Source: JAJPKK01 sp963802745
Lineage (GTDB): Bacteria > Pseudomonadota > Alphaproteobacteria > Rhizobiales > Xanthobacteraceae
NCBI GenBank assembly: GCA_963802745.1
Contig: CAWDKL010000071.1
Coordinates: 214,161-278,160 of the forward strand
Length of the DNA: 64,000 nucleotides
Direction: 5' to 3'
Of the stretch, positions 26,685-35,101 are shown piece after piece. Both the position numbers and the translations under genes were made by a program. The number at the start of each line of letters is the position of its first letter. The stretch's first letter is position 1. The notes under the pieces are model-generated. The model saw only the letters and a program-made list of their open reading frames with translations. It did not search any database and had not been told where the DNA came from.

Positions 26685-27695
26685 CTATTGCCGCGGAATG
26701 TTGGCCGCCTTCACCAACGCCGTCGTGGCCGCGACATCCTCCCGGAAGAATTTGCCGAACTCGTCCACCGTCATCGGCATCGGCTCGAACCCAAGGGTCG
26801 CGAACCGCGCCTCCACCAGCGGCGTCTGCATGGCCTTTTGGGATTCCCGTGCGAGCTTTTCCGCGATGTCGCGCGGGGTCTTCGCCGGCAGGTAGAGCGC
26901 GACATAGAACGGATAGATCGAATCGGCGCCCAATCCGGCTTCGATCGTGGTCGGCACCTGCGGCATCATGGCGACCCGCTTCGGTGTGCTGACGGCGAGC
27001 GCCACCAGCTGCCCGTCGCGAATGAGGGAAAGCGTCGTCGCGAACGGCTGTTCGGTGAATTGGACGCGTCCGGCGATGACCTCCGTGATGGCGTCGGAGG
27101 CGCCCTTGAAGGCGATGTGCTGCGCCGCAAATCCGGCGCTCAAACGCAACCGCTCCAGGGCGAAATGCGAGGCCGAGCCGATGCCGGCCGAGGCGTAATT
27201 CAGGGCGCCGGGCCTGGCCTTGGCGGCGGCGACCAAATCGCCGAGCGTCTTGTAGCCCTGCGACGGCGACGCCACCACGGCGAGCGGCTGCTGGCCGAGC
27301 CCGATGACGGGAAGGAAATCAGTCGCCGTGTCGTAGGGGAGCTTTGCGTAGAGGGCGTTGGCGATCGCCAGCGCCCCGTAGGCCAGGATGGTGTAGCCGT
27401 CCGGCCGGGCTTTCGCCACCACATTGGCGCCGATGGTTCCGCCCGCCCCGGGGCGATTTTCGACGATCACGTTCTGGCCGACCTGTTTGGCCACCTGGTC
27501 CATGACCAGCCGCGTGATCACATCGGATGCGCTTCCCGCCCCGAGCGGCACGATGACGCTGATGTTTCGCGTCGGCCACTCTTGGGCCAAAGCCGGCCGC
27601 AACGGCATAGCCGCGATGGCCACCCAGGCGGCCAACAGATAGCCGCTCCTGCGTGCGCCCGCCCGGCGATCGTACCGGCGATCGTGCCCCTTCAT
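26685..27695 (-). CDS. tripartite tricarboxylate transporter substrate-binding protein (TctC/Bug family)
   Basis: This 336-residue periplasmic binding protein has a signal peptide (basic start, hydrophobic YLLAAWVAIAAMPLRPALAQ). It shows the Bug-family patterns WPTRNISVIVPLGAGSASDV, VIVENRPGAGGTIGANVVAK, GYTILAYGALAIANALYAKL and KARPGALNYASAGIGSASHF. Such proteins capture carboxylates or aromatic acids for TctAB-type transporters, but no tctAB genes are nearby. Orphan TctC genes beside catabolic genes are common in this group, and the amidohydrolase downstream fits that. It appears intact. Confidence 0.9.
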   Translation of the reverse strand: MKGHDRRYDRRAGARRSGYLLAAWVAIAAMPLRPALAQEWPTRNISVIVPLGAGSASDVITRLVMDQVAKQVGQNVIVENRPGAGGTIGANVVAKARPDGYTILAYGALAIANALYAKLPYDTATDFLPVIGLGQQPLAVVASPSQGYKTLGDLVAAAKARPGALNYASAGIGSASHFALERLRLSAGFAAQHIAFKGASDAITEVIAGRVQFTEQPFATTLSLIRDGQLVALAVSTPKRVAMMPQVPTTIEAGLGADSIYPFYVALYLPAKTPRDIAEKLARESQKAMQTPLVEARFATLGFEPMPMTVDEFGKFFREDVAATTALVKAANIPRQ

Positions 27696-28235
27696 GGTTG
27701 CCTCCCCGGCGCATCGCCGATGTCATGGCCGGCATGACGGCGGCAAGGCGAAATGTGTCTTCGCGGCGACGGACAAGCCATCCGACCAAAGCCGATCGAA
27801 CCGGCCCGCAGCCGCGCTCCCTGTTGGGCAAATAGACCATAGGCGACACAGTATGTCACCGGCCAAGTTCGGCTCCCGAATGCGGCGCATGCGATGCGAC
27901 CTCCGGCAGCAAATCAAAATGGCCGGTTTGTTCTCGGGTTGAAGACCCGGCCGGTTTGAAGGCGGTGGACACCCCGGCCGGATTGGTGATGTCAGGCCCC
28001 GTTCCGGTCGCGTCGAATCATCGCCTCGGTGTCATGCCGCGCTTGTCGCCGGCATCCACGTCTTCCTTGCTGCGGTTGATACAGACGCAGATGGCCGGGA
28101 CTTCGCCCGGCCATGACTTCCAGTTGCCCCGAGGTGACCGCAATCCGGGAAGTTTAAGTCGCGCGCGCCCGTAATCGCGGTTCGGTGGTGTCTTGCACCA
28201 CCGCGGTCCGGCAATACGAACCGCCGATTCGCAAA
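27696..28235. other. 540-base gap between converging-order minus genes, with palindromes
   Basis: No gene is supported. It holds the composite palindromic repeat at 28032-28114 and a small perfect hairpin GGTGGTG-TCTTG-CACCACC at 28184-28202. The hairpin lies just downstream of the stop of the next minus-strand gene and may be its 3' end structure, although no T tract follows. Confidence 0.45.
28032..28114. repeat. REP-like composite palindromic repeat
   Basis: ATGCCG...CGGCAT (28032-28053) is followed by a perfect 9-base inverted repeat ATGGCCGGG-ACTTCG-CCCGGCCAT (28091-28114). The same 9-base arms recur around a longer loop at 61262-61294. I recall such units in gaps of Bradyrhizobium-type genomes. 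Confidence 0.65.
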
Positions 28236-29048
28236 CTACTGCCCGCCCCCGTACCCGGCGATTTTCCAAGCCCCCGCATCGTTGCGATAGCAGAGCTGTT
28301 CGTCAAAGAGCGGCGAAACCGCATCGAAAGCGACAAATCCGACTTTGCCTGCCGGGGTCAGGATGCGCAAGAATTCCGGAGGCTTCGCCCCCGGGGCGGG
28401 CGGATCGGACAGCACGCGCACAACGAACATGCCGAGCCGCTCGATGACCGGCGCGGTGGCGGATCCGGCATCGTGCACCTCGACGCCGGGCTTTCCCGTA
28501 TAACCCCAGTCGTCCGGGGTGGTGCCGGTGCGCTTGACGAGCTGTTGGAGGGCTTTGGCGTCGAAGACGGGGGTCGCCGGGGCGCACATCACGCCCTTGT
28601 GGTTGGGAAACGGTTCCGCCGTAGTCTCATCGGCGGCTTCGGTGAGCAGCTCCCACCCAGGGGCACCTTCCGCGTCCAGGCCGATGGCCGCGGCCAGGTT
28701 GTCGATGCCGGGTTTCTTTTTGTTGGCCTTGTCGCCCCGCTCCGTAATCCAGAAGAAATCACCGGTGACGAGGCGGGCCAGCGCCGCACGATCCTTCTTG
28801 GCCGCGATCGCGGCCAACTGCTTGCGGAAGGCTTCAAATCCCGCATCCGCGTACGGCTTGGGCAAGGTAACGGCGATGGGCGCGTAGGGCTTGAGCTGCG
28901 CGGCGCTCGGCGTTTGCTGGCTCGGTGGCGGCGCTTGCGGCGGACGTTGCTGTTGCGCCGCGGCAGGCGAAGCCGCCGTAATCGCGGCGATGATCGCCAC
29001 CGCCGTTAACGCGAAGCCTGGCGAAACCGGTTTGTAAATCTTGGACAT
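28236..29048 (-). CDS. secreted hypothetical protein (270 residues)
   Basis: The ATG at 29048 follows a CAACGGGAGACAC site. The signal region is MSKIYKPVSPGFALTAVAII and ends near PAAAQ, after which comes a Pro/Gln-rich spacer (QQQRPPQAPPPSQQTPSAAQ). The mature part includes EAFRKQLAAIAAKKDRAALA, FFWITERGDKANKKKPGIDN and GWELLTEAADETTAEPFPNH, ending with an aromatic, glycine-rich WKIAGYGGG. The pattern resembles SH3-domain-containing periplasmic proteins seen in Bradyrhizobium, but I cannot assign a function. It is on the same strand as tolC, 220 bases downstream. Confidence 0.6.
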   Translation of the reverse strand: MSKIYKPVSPGFALTAVAIIAAITAASPAAAQQQRPPQAPPPSQQTPSAAQLKPYAPIAVTLPKPYADAGFEAFRKQLAAIAAKKDRAALARLVTGDFFWITERGDKANKKKPGIDNLAAAIGLDAEGAPGWELLTEAADETTAEPFPNHKGVMCAPATPVFDAKALQQLVKRTGTTPDDWGYTGKPGVEVHDAGSATAPVIERLGMFVVRVLSDPPAPGAKPPEFLRILTPAGKVGFVAFDAVSPLFDEQLCYRNDAGAWKIAGYGGGQ

Positions 29049-29268
29049 GCGTGTCTCCCGTTGGGGCGAAGGACAATGGTTCTGCCACCATTCGTTCCGC
29101 ATGCCCCGCAGCAAGTTCACGGGATAAATACCAGGCCGGGCGAATTCATGACCGGCGGGGCGTCGCAACAGATTTAGCCTGCGGCCGTCCGCCGCAGAGC
29201 CCGCAAGCATGCGCCACGGCCAGCGCTTCGGCGCCCAGCAGGAATTTCACGCACTCGCGCACCGCCTG

Positions 29269-30687
29269 TCAGCGGCCGTCCGGGGTGCGCACGCCGATCC
29301 AAGCGTCGCGGATTTGCTGATAGTGAACGACCGGATCGTACAGCGGGATCTTGATCCCGAGTTTCGGCAAATTCAGCTCTCCGACCGCCGACAGCACCGA
29401 GTATGACGCAACCACGCGGTCGTGCTGCGCCTGAACGGCCGCGGTACGGGCCGTAACCAGATCCTGTTGCGCGTTCAGCACGTCGAGCGTCGTGCGCTGG
29501 CCGACGCGCGCTTCCTCGCGGACACCGTCGAGCGCGATCTCGGCTGCGGCAACCTGCGCCTGGGTGGCAAGGATTTGCGCCTTGGCGGCGTCAAGCTGCC
29601 CCCAGAACGTCACCACATTGGCCTGAGCCTGGTCGCGGGCGGTATCAAGGTCGATGCGCTTTTGGCCGACCGTTTCCTTCGCTTGCCGAATCTGCGAATA
29701 TTCCGCCCCCCCTTGATAAAGCGGTATCGTCAACTGTCCTTGGAGGAAGGCGTTGAACTGCTGCAAGTTGCTGGTATTATTCACCTCCCAGAACTGCTGA
29801 ACGGTGCCGACCAGATTGGCCTTTGGATAAAGCGTACCCTCGTTGATTTTGACCTGCAATACCGCGGCGTCGATGCCGAACATGGCCACGCCGACGCTTG
29901 GATGCCGGGCGCGGGCGATCTCGATGGCATCGATGATCCGGCGCGGCAGCAGACGATCGACCGGCGAGGCGATTTGTAAATTGCCCGGTTCGACCCCGAT
30001 AACCTGCCGGTAGGTCGCTCGCGACCTCACATAGACCGCCTCGGCACTCAGCACGGTGGCCCGGCCCTGGGCCAAGCGCGTTTCCGCCTGCGCAACGTCG
30101 GTCCGCGTCACCTCGCCGACGATGAAACGGTCGCGGGTTTGCCGCAATTGCTCTTGCAGAACCTCGACATTGCGGCGCTGCAATTCAAGCAATGCACCAT
30201 TTTGCAATAAATCCATATAGGCGGTGGCGGCATTCAGCAAAATCGTTTGCTCGGCCACGCGCAGTGTTTCGCGCGCGGCGGAAGTGTTGGATTCGGCCTG
30301 CCGCACCCGGTTGGCGGTCTGAAAGCCGTTGAAAACCGATTGCGTTCCGGTGACCCCGATGGAGCTCGGATTGTAGCCGTAGCCGAGTCGCGGATAGTCC
30401 GGCCCGCCCTTGGAGGGCACCGGAACTTTAGCGACTTGGCTGGTATATTCCTGCGCGACGGTGCCGGTCACGCTGACTGTTGGCCGATACCCAGATAGCG
30501 CCTGCGGAATGGTTTCGTCGGTCTCCCGCACCACGGCGCGCTGAGAGTTCAGCTGAGGATTGGTACGATAGGCGTTCGTGAGCGCGAACTCCATGGTGTC
30601 GGCATTGGGCTGGCCGATCCCCATGATGTAGAACGCCAACATGGCACCGCCCAGCCCTACCGAATGTCGTTTACGGTCGTTCCCCAA
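29269..30687 (-). CDS. TolC family outer-membrane channel protein
   Basis: About 472 residues with two outer-membrane efflux protein repeats. Segments include MEFALTNAYRTNPQLNSQRA, LLNAATAYMDLLQNGALLEL, VGEVTRTDVAQAETRLAQGR in the first repeat, and GQRTTLDVLNAQQDLVTART in the second. TolC trimers form the outer-membrane exit duct for type I secretion and drug efflux. The start is uncertain: a TTG at 30687 gives a basic signal-peptide start, while ATG at 30642 would shorten it. It lies downstream of a PCMT-like gene, a pairing common in alphaproteobacteria. No export pump genes are adjacent. Confidence 0.88.
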   Translation of the reverse strand: MGNDRKRHSVGLGGAMLAFYIMGIGQPNADTMEFALTNAYRTNPQLNSQRAVVRETDETIPQALSGYRPTVSVTGTVAQEYTSQVAKVPVPSKGGPDYPRLGYGYNPSSIGVTGTQSVFNGFQTANRVRQAESNTSAARETLRVAEQTILLNAATAYMDLLQNGALLELQRRNVEVLQEQLRQTRDRFIVGEVTRTDVAQAETRLAQGRATVLSAEAVYVRSRATYRQVIGVEPGNLQIASPVDRLLPRRIIDAIEIARARHPSVGVAMFGIDAAVLQVKINEGTLYPKANLVGTVQQFWEVNNTSNLQQFNAFLQGQLTIPLYQGGAEYSQIRQAKETVGQKRIDLDTARDQAQANVVTFWGQLDAAKAQILATQAQVAAAEIALDGVREEARVGQRTTLDVLNAQQDLVTARTAAVQAQHDRVVASYSVLSAVGELNLPKLGIKIPLYDPVVHYQQIRDAWIGVRTPDGR

Positions 30688-30893
30688 GGCAGCCCCACCA
30701 CGTTTATACCGTGCAAATCGCACGCCCCGACTAGCAATACGCCATCTTATCGATTCCGACGCAACTGAGGTCACGAACAAACCGCCTCTAACTACCAATG
30801 CGGAATTGGGAAAGTCGCTAACTGGAGCAAAACTGCAACACATTTCTCGAGCCCCAACGGTCTACGCCGATCGACAAGCCGCGCCGCGCCGTG

Positions 30894-31565
30894 TCAAAAA
30901 ACGAAGGCTGGCGAATCGGCAAAGCCAGGCAGCAGCGGCGCGGCCGCGTCGAACAGGAACTGGCCGCAGGTATTTCGGGTGCCGGGTCCAAACAGCGTCG
31001 CCTTGCAACTCGGCCCCGACCCCACCACCGTGACGAGACGCCCATGCGGGGACAATTGCCCGCGCAGGACCTCGGGCACAAACTCGACCCCCCCATCGAT
31101 CAGGATCACGTCATAGGGAGCCGAACCGGGCACACCGCCGGTGAGCGGACCGTCCACGATGGTGATTTTGCCGCCGTCAAGCGTGGGCAGGATCGACCGG
31201 GCCTGGGCTAGGAGCGCCGTGTCTTGTTCGAGCGCTACCACCGACGCGGCCAAACGGACCAGGATCGCGGCCGAATACCCGGTGCCGGCCCCCACCACCA
31301 GCACCCGATCGTGTGGTGCCGGATCGGCGGCCTGGATCAGCTTCGCCAATACCATCGGTTTGACGAGGTAGCGCGCCGGACTAGCCGCCGAAGCTTCGGT
31401 CAGCTGCACATCGCGATCGAGATACGCCAACCCGGTGCGATTTTCCGGCACGAAGGCCTCGCGGGGAATTTCGAGCATCGCGGCGATCAGCCGGAGATCC
31501 GTCACATCATTGGTGCGCACCTGACCATCCACCATGGCCCGGCGTGCCGTCCGATAATCCACCAT
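30894..31565 (-). CDS. protein-L-isoaspartate O-methyltransferase-like protein
   Basis: The start at 31565 has an excellent GCAGGAGGCGGAC site. The 223-residue product begins MVDYRTARRAMVDGQVRTND. Its SAM-binding motif I is DRVLVVGAGTGYSAAILVRL, followed by VVALEQDTALLAQAR and YDVILIDGGVEFVPEVLRGQ. The catalytic Ser/Thr-rich loop of true PCMTs (SxPxM) is replaced by EASAASPARYLVKPMVLAKL, so repair activity is uncertain. Alphaproteobacterial genomes often carry this variant just upstream of tolC, as here. Its role in that context is not established. Confidence 0.8.
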   Translation of the reverse strand: MVDYRTARRAMVDGQVRTNDVTDLRLIAAMLEIPREAFVPENRTGLAYLDRDVQLTEASAASPARYLVKPMVLAKLIQAADPAPHDRVLVVGAGTGYSAAILVRLAASVVALEQDTALLAQARSILPTLDGGKITIVDGPLTGGVPGSAPYDVILIDGGVEFVPEVLRGQLSPHGRLVTVVGSGPSCKATLFGPGTRNTCGQFLFDAAAPLLPGFADSPAFVF

Positions 31566-31735
31566 GTCCGCCTCCTGCACCGCGTTTTCCGGGAACATCA
31601 CCCGCCGCCAACCGCAGCAGGCTTTTGGGACAAGGTCATCGGCTAGGCAAGCCGCCTGCCGGAGCGCACCTAGCCATCTGGCTAGTTGTTCGCCGCGTTA
31701 CCCAAACCCACCTTCGTGACACAACGGAGGCAACC

Positions 31736-32683
31736 ATGACCGACCCCATGCCCACAGCCGCGGCTTCGTCCGCGCCATCACAATTTCCACCCGCCTTGCG
31801 GCTTTCCCATGACCTCGCCGGAATCGTCGATGCCGCGGCCGCATCGATCGTGGCGGTGCGCGGCGGCGGCCGCCGCCCGTCGAGCGGCATCATATGGCAA
31901 CCCGGAATCGTGGTTACCGCCGAGGAAACGGTGGAGCGCGACGGCGATCTCGCCATCGTCCTGCCGGACGGGCGGCGCGTCGCCGCCGAACTTGCCGGAC
32001 GGGATTCCTCGACCGATATCGCGGTGCTGCGTTTCGACGCTGCGGATGTGCCGACGATGAGCGGCTTTGCCGCCGCCCCGCATGCGATGGCTGTGCGCCC
32101 GGGCCATCTCGCCCTCGCGATCGGGCGCGCCGACGCCGACCCGGTCGCAACCCTTGGCATGGTGTCGCGGGCGGGCGGAGCCTGGCACAGCAGCCATGGC
32201 GGACTGATCGATGCCCGGCTGGTGATCGATGCCCGGCTGCCGGGCAGCACCGAGGGCGGTGCGCTGGTCGCGGCGGATGGCGCCCTGATCGGCATGGCGG
32301 TGTTCGGACCGCGCCGGCGGGTCCTCGCGATCCCGGCGGCGACGCTCGCCCGCATGGTACCGCGTATCCGGGATAGCGGCCATGTCGGGCGCGGCTATCT
32401 CGGCGTGGGACTGCAGCGGGTCATGGTCCCGGCAACGGCCGAAACCGAGGCGCGGCCGGCCGCGATCGTGGTGACCGTCGATCCGTCCGGACCGGCCCAC
32501 GGCGCCGGCATCCTGCAAGGCGACATTATCCTTGCGCTTGGCGACACCCCGGTGACCGGCGTGCGCAGCTTGTACCAGCAGCTCGGTCCGGACGCCGTCG
32601 GGCGCTCCTTGGCGGTCGCGCTGATCCGGGCCGGGGCGCGCATGACGATCGAGGTCACCGTCACGGCCCGGCCGCGGACCTGA
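31736..32683 (+). CDS. HtrA-like protein with PDZ domain and degenerate catalytic triad
   Basis: The ATG at 31736 follows an ACGGAGGCAACC site. The 315-residue product keeps the trypsin-like fold of S1C proteases and a C-terminal PDZ domain (GYLGVGLQRVMV ... AHGAGILQGDIILALGDTPV, about 215-310). Compared with the intact paralogue at 33364, the catalytic His position reads TAEETVE (Glu 64). The Ser motif reads PGSTEGGAL (170-177) in place of PGNSGGPL. The Asp in STDIAVL (94) remains. It is therefore probably not proteolytic and may act as a scaffold or regulator. A 3-base gap separates it from the LuxR gene. Confidence 0.82.
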   Translation: MTDPMPTAAASSAPSQFPPALRLSHDLAGIVDAAAASIVAVRGGGRRPSSGIIWQPGIVVTAEETVERDGDLAIVLPDGRRVAAELAGRDSSTDIAVLRFDAADVPTMSGFAAAPHAMAVRPGHLALAIGRADADPVATLGMVSRAGGAWHSSHGGLIDARLVIDARLPGSTEGGALVAADGALIGMAVFGPRRRVLAIPAATLARMVPRIRDSGHVGRGYLGVGLQRVMVPATAETEARPAAIVVTVDPSGPAHGAGILQGDIILALGDTPVTGVRSLYQQLGPDAVGRSLAVALIRAGARMTIEVTVTARPRT

Positions 32684-32686
32684 GCG

Positions 32687-33346
32687 GTGACATTGCGGTC
32701 GCGACGCTTTGCGGGGCCGGTTCGCGTGGCGCTTTGTTTCGCGAACCGCAGTTTGCATGAACGCATCGCGGCGGCCTGTACCGAGATCGGGATTGCGGTG
32801 GCCGCTTCCGACGGGGCGATCGGGGGCGCCGGCATCGTCCTGACCGACCATGCGGCCGAAACCGGAACGCCGACCATCCTCATCGGGACGAGCCGAGAGG
32901 ACAGCGCACGCGACGACTTGCGCGACGGCTGGAACGGCATCGGCCCCGCCGATATTCGCGCGATCGTGCCCGACGACATCGAAACCGAAACGCTCGGCGC
33001 GGTCATTGAAGTCGTGGCGGCGGGGCTTATGGTGTTACCGCGCGCCTATGCCAAGTTCGCCGATACGGCCGAGCGCGAGACCGCGGACGCCGAGGAGCCG
33101 GCACGCGGCGCGATCGCAATGGAATATCCCGTAGCGGAGGAATTTCAGGCTGCCTTGTCGGCACGGGAGCATGAAGTGCTCGCCCTCCTCTGCGAAGGCG
33201 CATCGAATAAGGCGATCGCCCGCGCGCTCGGACTGTCGGTCCATACGGTCAAATTTCACCTGGCCTCGCTGACCGAAAAACTGGGCGCCAAAAATCGTTT
33301 TGAAGCCATCGCCATCGCGGTGCGCAACGGCCTGGTGATGGTGTGA
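32687..33346 (+). CDS. LuxR-type DNA-binding regulator with atypical receiver-like domain
   Basis: The 219-residue protein ends in a clear LuxR/NarL helix-turn-helix: LSAREHEVLALLCEGASNKA, then IARALGLSVHTVKFHLASLT, then EKLGAKNRFEAIAIAVRNGL. The N-terminal 120 residues resemble a receiver domain, with a possible phosphoacceptor in GIVLTDHA. They lack the acidic pair that normally follows strand 1 (VALCFANRS), so phosphorylation is doubtful. The GTG start lies 3 bases after the upstream stop. Its own stop overlaps the region where the next protease frame opens. The three genes are probably one operon. Confidence 0.85.
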   Translation: MTLRSRRFAGPVRVALCFANRSLHERIAAACTEIGIAVAASDGAIGGAGIVLTDHAAETGTPTILIGTSREDSARDDLRDGWNGIGPADIRAIVPDDIETETLGAVIEVVAAGLMVLPRAYAKFADTAERETADAEEPARGAIAMEYPVAEEFQAALSAREHEVLALLCEGASNKAIARALGLSVHTVKFHLASLTEKLGAKNRFEAIAIAVRNGLVMV

Positions 33347-33363
33347 TCCTCGCACGCGACCAT

Positions 33364-34446
33364 ATGGATGAGCCGCGGACTTTGAAAATGTCGCGGCCCA
33401 ACCCATATCAGGGTTCGGTAACCCCCATGTATGACATCGCCCCCAGCGCTCCCCACGACGGTGAACCCGCCCCGGAAAACCGGGATGAAACGCGGCCGAC
33501 CGCAGCCGACGCCGTCGCATCGCTCGACGCCTTGTCAACCGGCATCGCCGCCATCGTGGACCGGATCGGTCCGGCGGTGGTTCGCGTGGCTACGTCCCGC
33601 CGCAGCCAGCCCGGCGGCATCGGTTCGGGCGTCGTGATCTCGCCGGACGGGCTCGTGCTCACCAACAGCCACGTGATCCACGGCCACCGCGAGGTTCGCC
33701 TCACCGATACCGAGGGCCGCGTCATGGACGCGCGGCTGATCGGCGAGGATCTCGACACCGACCTGGCGCTGTTGCGCGTCACCGCCGCCCGGCAGCTGAC
33801 CGCGGCACCGGTCGGGGATTCGAAGCTGCTGCGCCGCGGCCAGATCGTGATCGCGATCGGCAATCCGCTGGGATTCGAATTCACCGTCACGACCGGCGTG
33901 GTTTCGGCACTCGGCCGTTCGCTGCGCGGTTCCAACGGCCGCCTGATCGATGACGTGGTCCAGACCGACGCAGCGCTGAACCCGGGAAATTCGGGCGGCC
34001 CGCTGGTGTTGACGCGCGGCGAGGTGGTGGGGATCAACACCGCGGTGATCGCCGGCGCCCAAGGCATCTGCTTCGCGGTTGCCAGCAACACGGCGAAATT
34101 CGTGCTCGGCGAATTGATCCGCCACGGCCGGGTGCGGCGCGCTTTTATCGGCGTATCGGCGCAAACCGTGCCGGTGCCGCGCCGCTATGCCCTCGAATTC
34201 GGCCTGGAAAACCGGCTTGGCGCGCTGATCACCGGTATCGAGACCGATAGTCCCGCGGCCCTGGCCGGCCTCGTCACCCAGGACATCGTGGTCAAGCTCG
34301 ACGGCGAAACCGTGACCGGCGTCGATGACCTCGTGCGCCTGCTCGACGGCTCGCGCCTCGATCGCGCGGTGGAATTGACCGTGCTGCGCTTCGGCCAGCG
34401 GCTGCACCTCACCGTACGACCAACCGAGCGCCGCGCCGCCGCGTGA
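33364..34446 (+). CDS. HtrA/DegP-like serine protease with PDZ domain, catalytic triad intact
   Basis: About 360 residues from the ATG at 33364 (other possible starts are GTG 33343 and ATG 33427). The triad is complete: His in GLVLTNSHVIHGH, Asp in EDLDTDLALLRV, Ser in AALNPGNSGGPLV. The PDZ domain contains RRAFIGVSAQTVPVPRRYAL, then SPAALAGLVTQDIVVKLDGE. There is no obvious signal peptide or membrane anchor, so it may act in the cytoplasm, unlike classical DegP. It forms a set with the degenerate paralogue and the LuxR regulator just upstream. The substrate is unknown. Confidence 0.88.
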   Translation: MDEPRTLKMSRPNPYQGSVTPMYDIAPSAPHDGEPAPENRDETRPTAADAVASLDALSTGIAAIVDRIGPAVVRVATSRRSQPGGIGSGVVISPDGLVLTNSHVIHGHREVRLTDTEGRVMDARLIGEDLDTDLALLRVTAARQLTAAPVGDSKLLRRGQIVIAIGNPLGFEFTVTTGVVSALGRSLRGSNGRLIDDVVQTDAALNPGNSGGPLVLTRGEVVGINTAVIAGAQGICFAVASNTAKFVLGELIRHGRVRRAFIGVSAQTVPVPRRYALEFGLENRLGALITGIETDSPAALAGLVTQDIVVKLDGETVTGVDDLVRLLDGSRLDRAVELTVLRFGQRLHLTVRPTERRAAA

Positions 34447-34906
34447 TCGGTTCATTCGGCCCGGCGTGAGCGGGCGTTCCGCTACATCGCACCGGACGCC
34501 GCCGCGAACCTGCCTCCCCGATGTACATCAACACCAGGCCGCGCGAGGGTTGCACAGCGCCTTAGCGGGACGCCACTTTGTCCCCACCCGAGCCGCTCGA
34601 ATATCTCGCAGATGATACCTCGCCGCTTGTGCTTCTTGTCCCGCAAGATTAGAAAGAAACTGCAAGCGGCTGTTGTTAGGCATCTTGAGCCGCTGCGGAA
34701 ACCGCCGGAGCGTACCTAACAAACAGTTGTCGAGTTCCAGCCAAGGCCGCGAGCGGCGTTCACCGTGTCCAAACGAAAATCGGCGGCGTTGGCCAAACCA
34801 TTGGGGGACGGGTTGGAAGCGATGCGGATTGCAGCGGTTGCTCATCGTGCGGTTGCACCCTGGCGGGCGTTGCCGTCTTGTGGCCGTGCGGCGAGGCGAC
34901 CCCCCC
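34447..34906. other. 460-base gap upstream of the encapsulin locus
   Basis: Overlapping short frames occur on both strands and none is convincing. This gap must contain the promoter of the co-oriented run starting at 34907. I see no clear -35/-10 pair and no binding-site palindrome of useful length. Confidence 0.35.
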
Positions 34907-35101
34907 ATGGATGATAGCGTCCGGTTGAACAAGTTGCAGGGCTCGGTCGGTGCGGCAAACGGCCGAATCAGCGGCAAGACCCGGCCGCTGCAGCCGCGGG
35001 CGCCTGCGGCCCAGCAGGTCGCCGCGGCGGACCCGGCCGTTTTGGTGGAACGGGCGCTCGCCATTCTGGCGGAGGAGATTGAAACGTGGCGGGCGCGCTA
35101 G
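34907..35101 (+). CDS. small hypothetical protein upstream of and overlapping the cyclase gene (64 residues)
   Basis: Starting at 34907 the frame reads MDDSVRLNKLQGSVGAANGR and ends with a helical PAVLVERALAILAEEIETWR followed by AR. Its last 16 bases overlap the GTG start of the cyclase gene, and the AGGAG ribosome site of the cyclase lies inside it. This points to translational coupling. The Ala/Pro/Gln-rich middle suggests a disordered protein with a C-terminal amphipathic helix. No family is recognised. The overlap supports a real gene. Confidence 0.5.
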   Translation: MDDSVRLNKLQGSVGAANGRISGKTRPLQPRAPAAQQVAAADPAVLVERALAILAEEIETWRAR

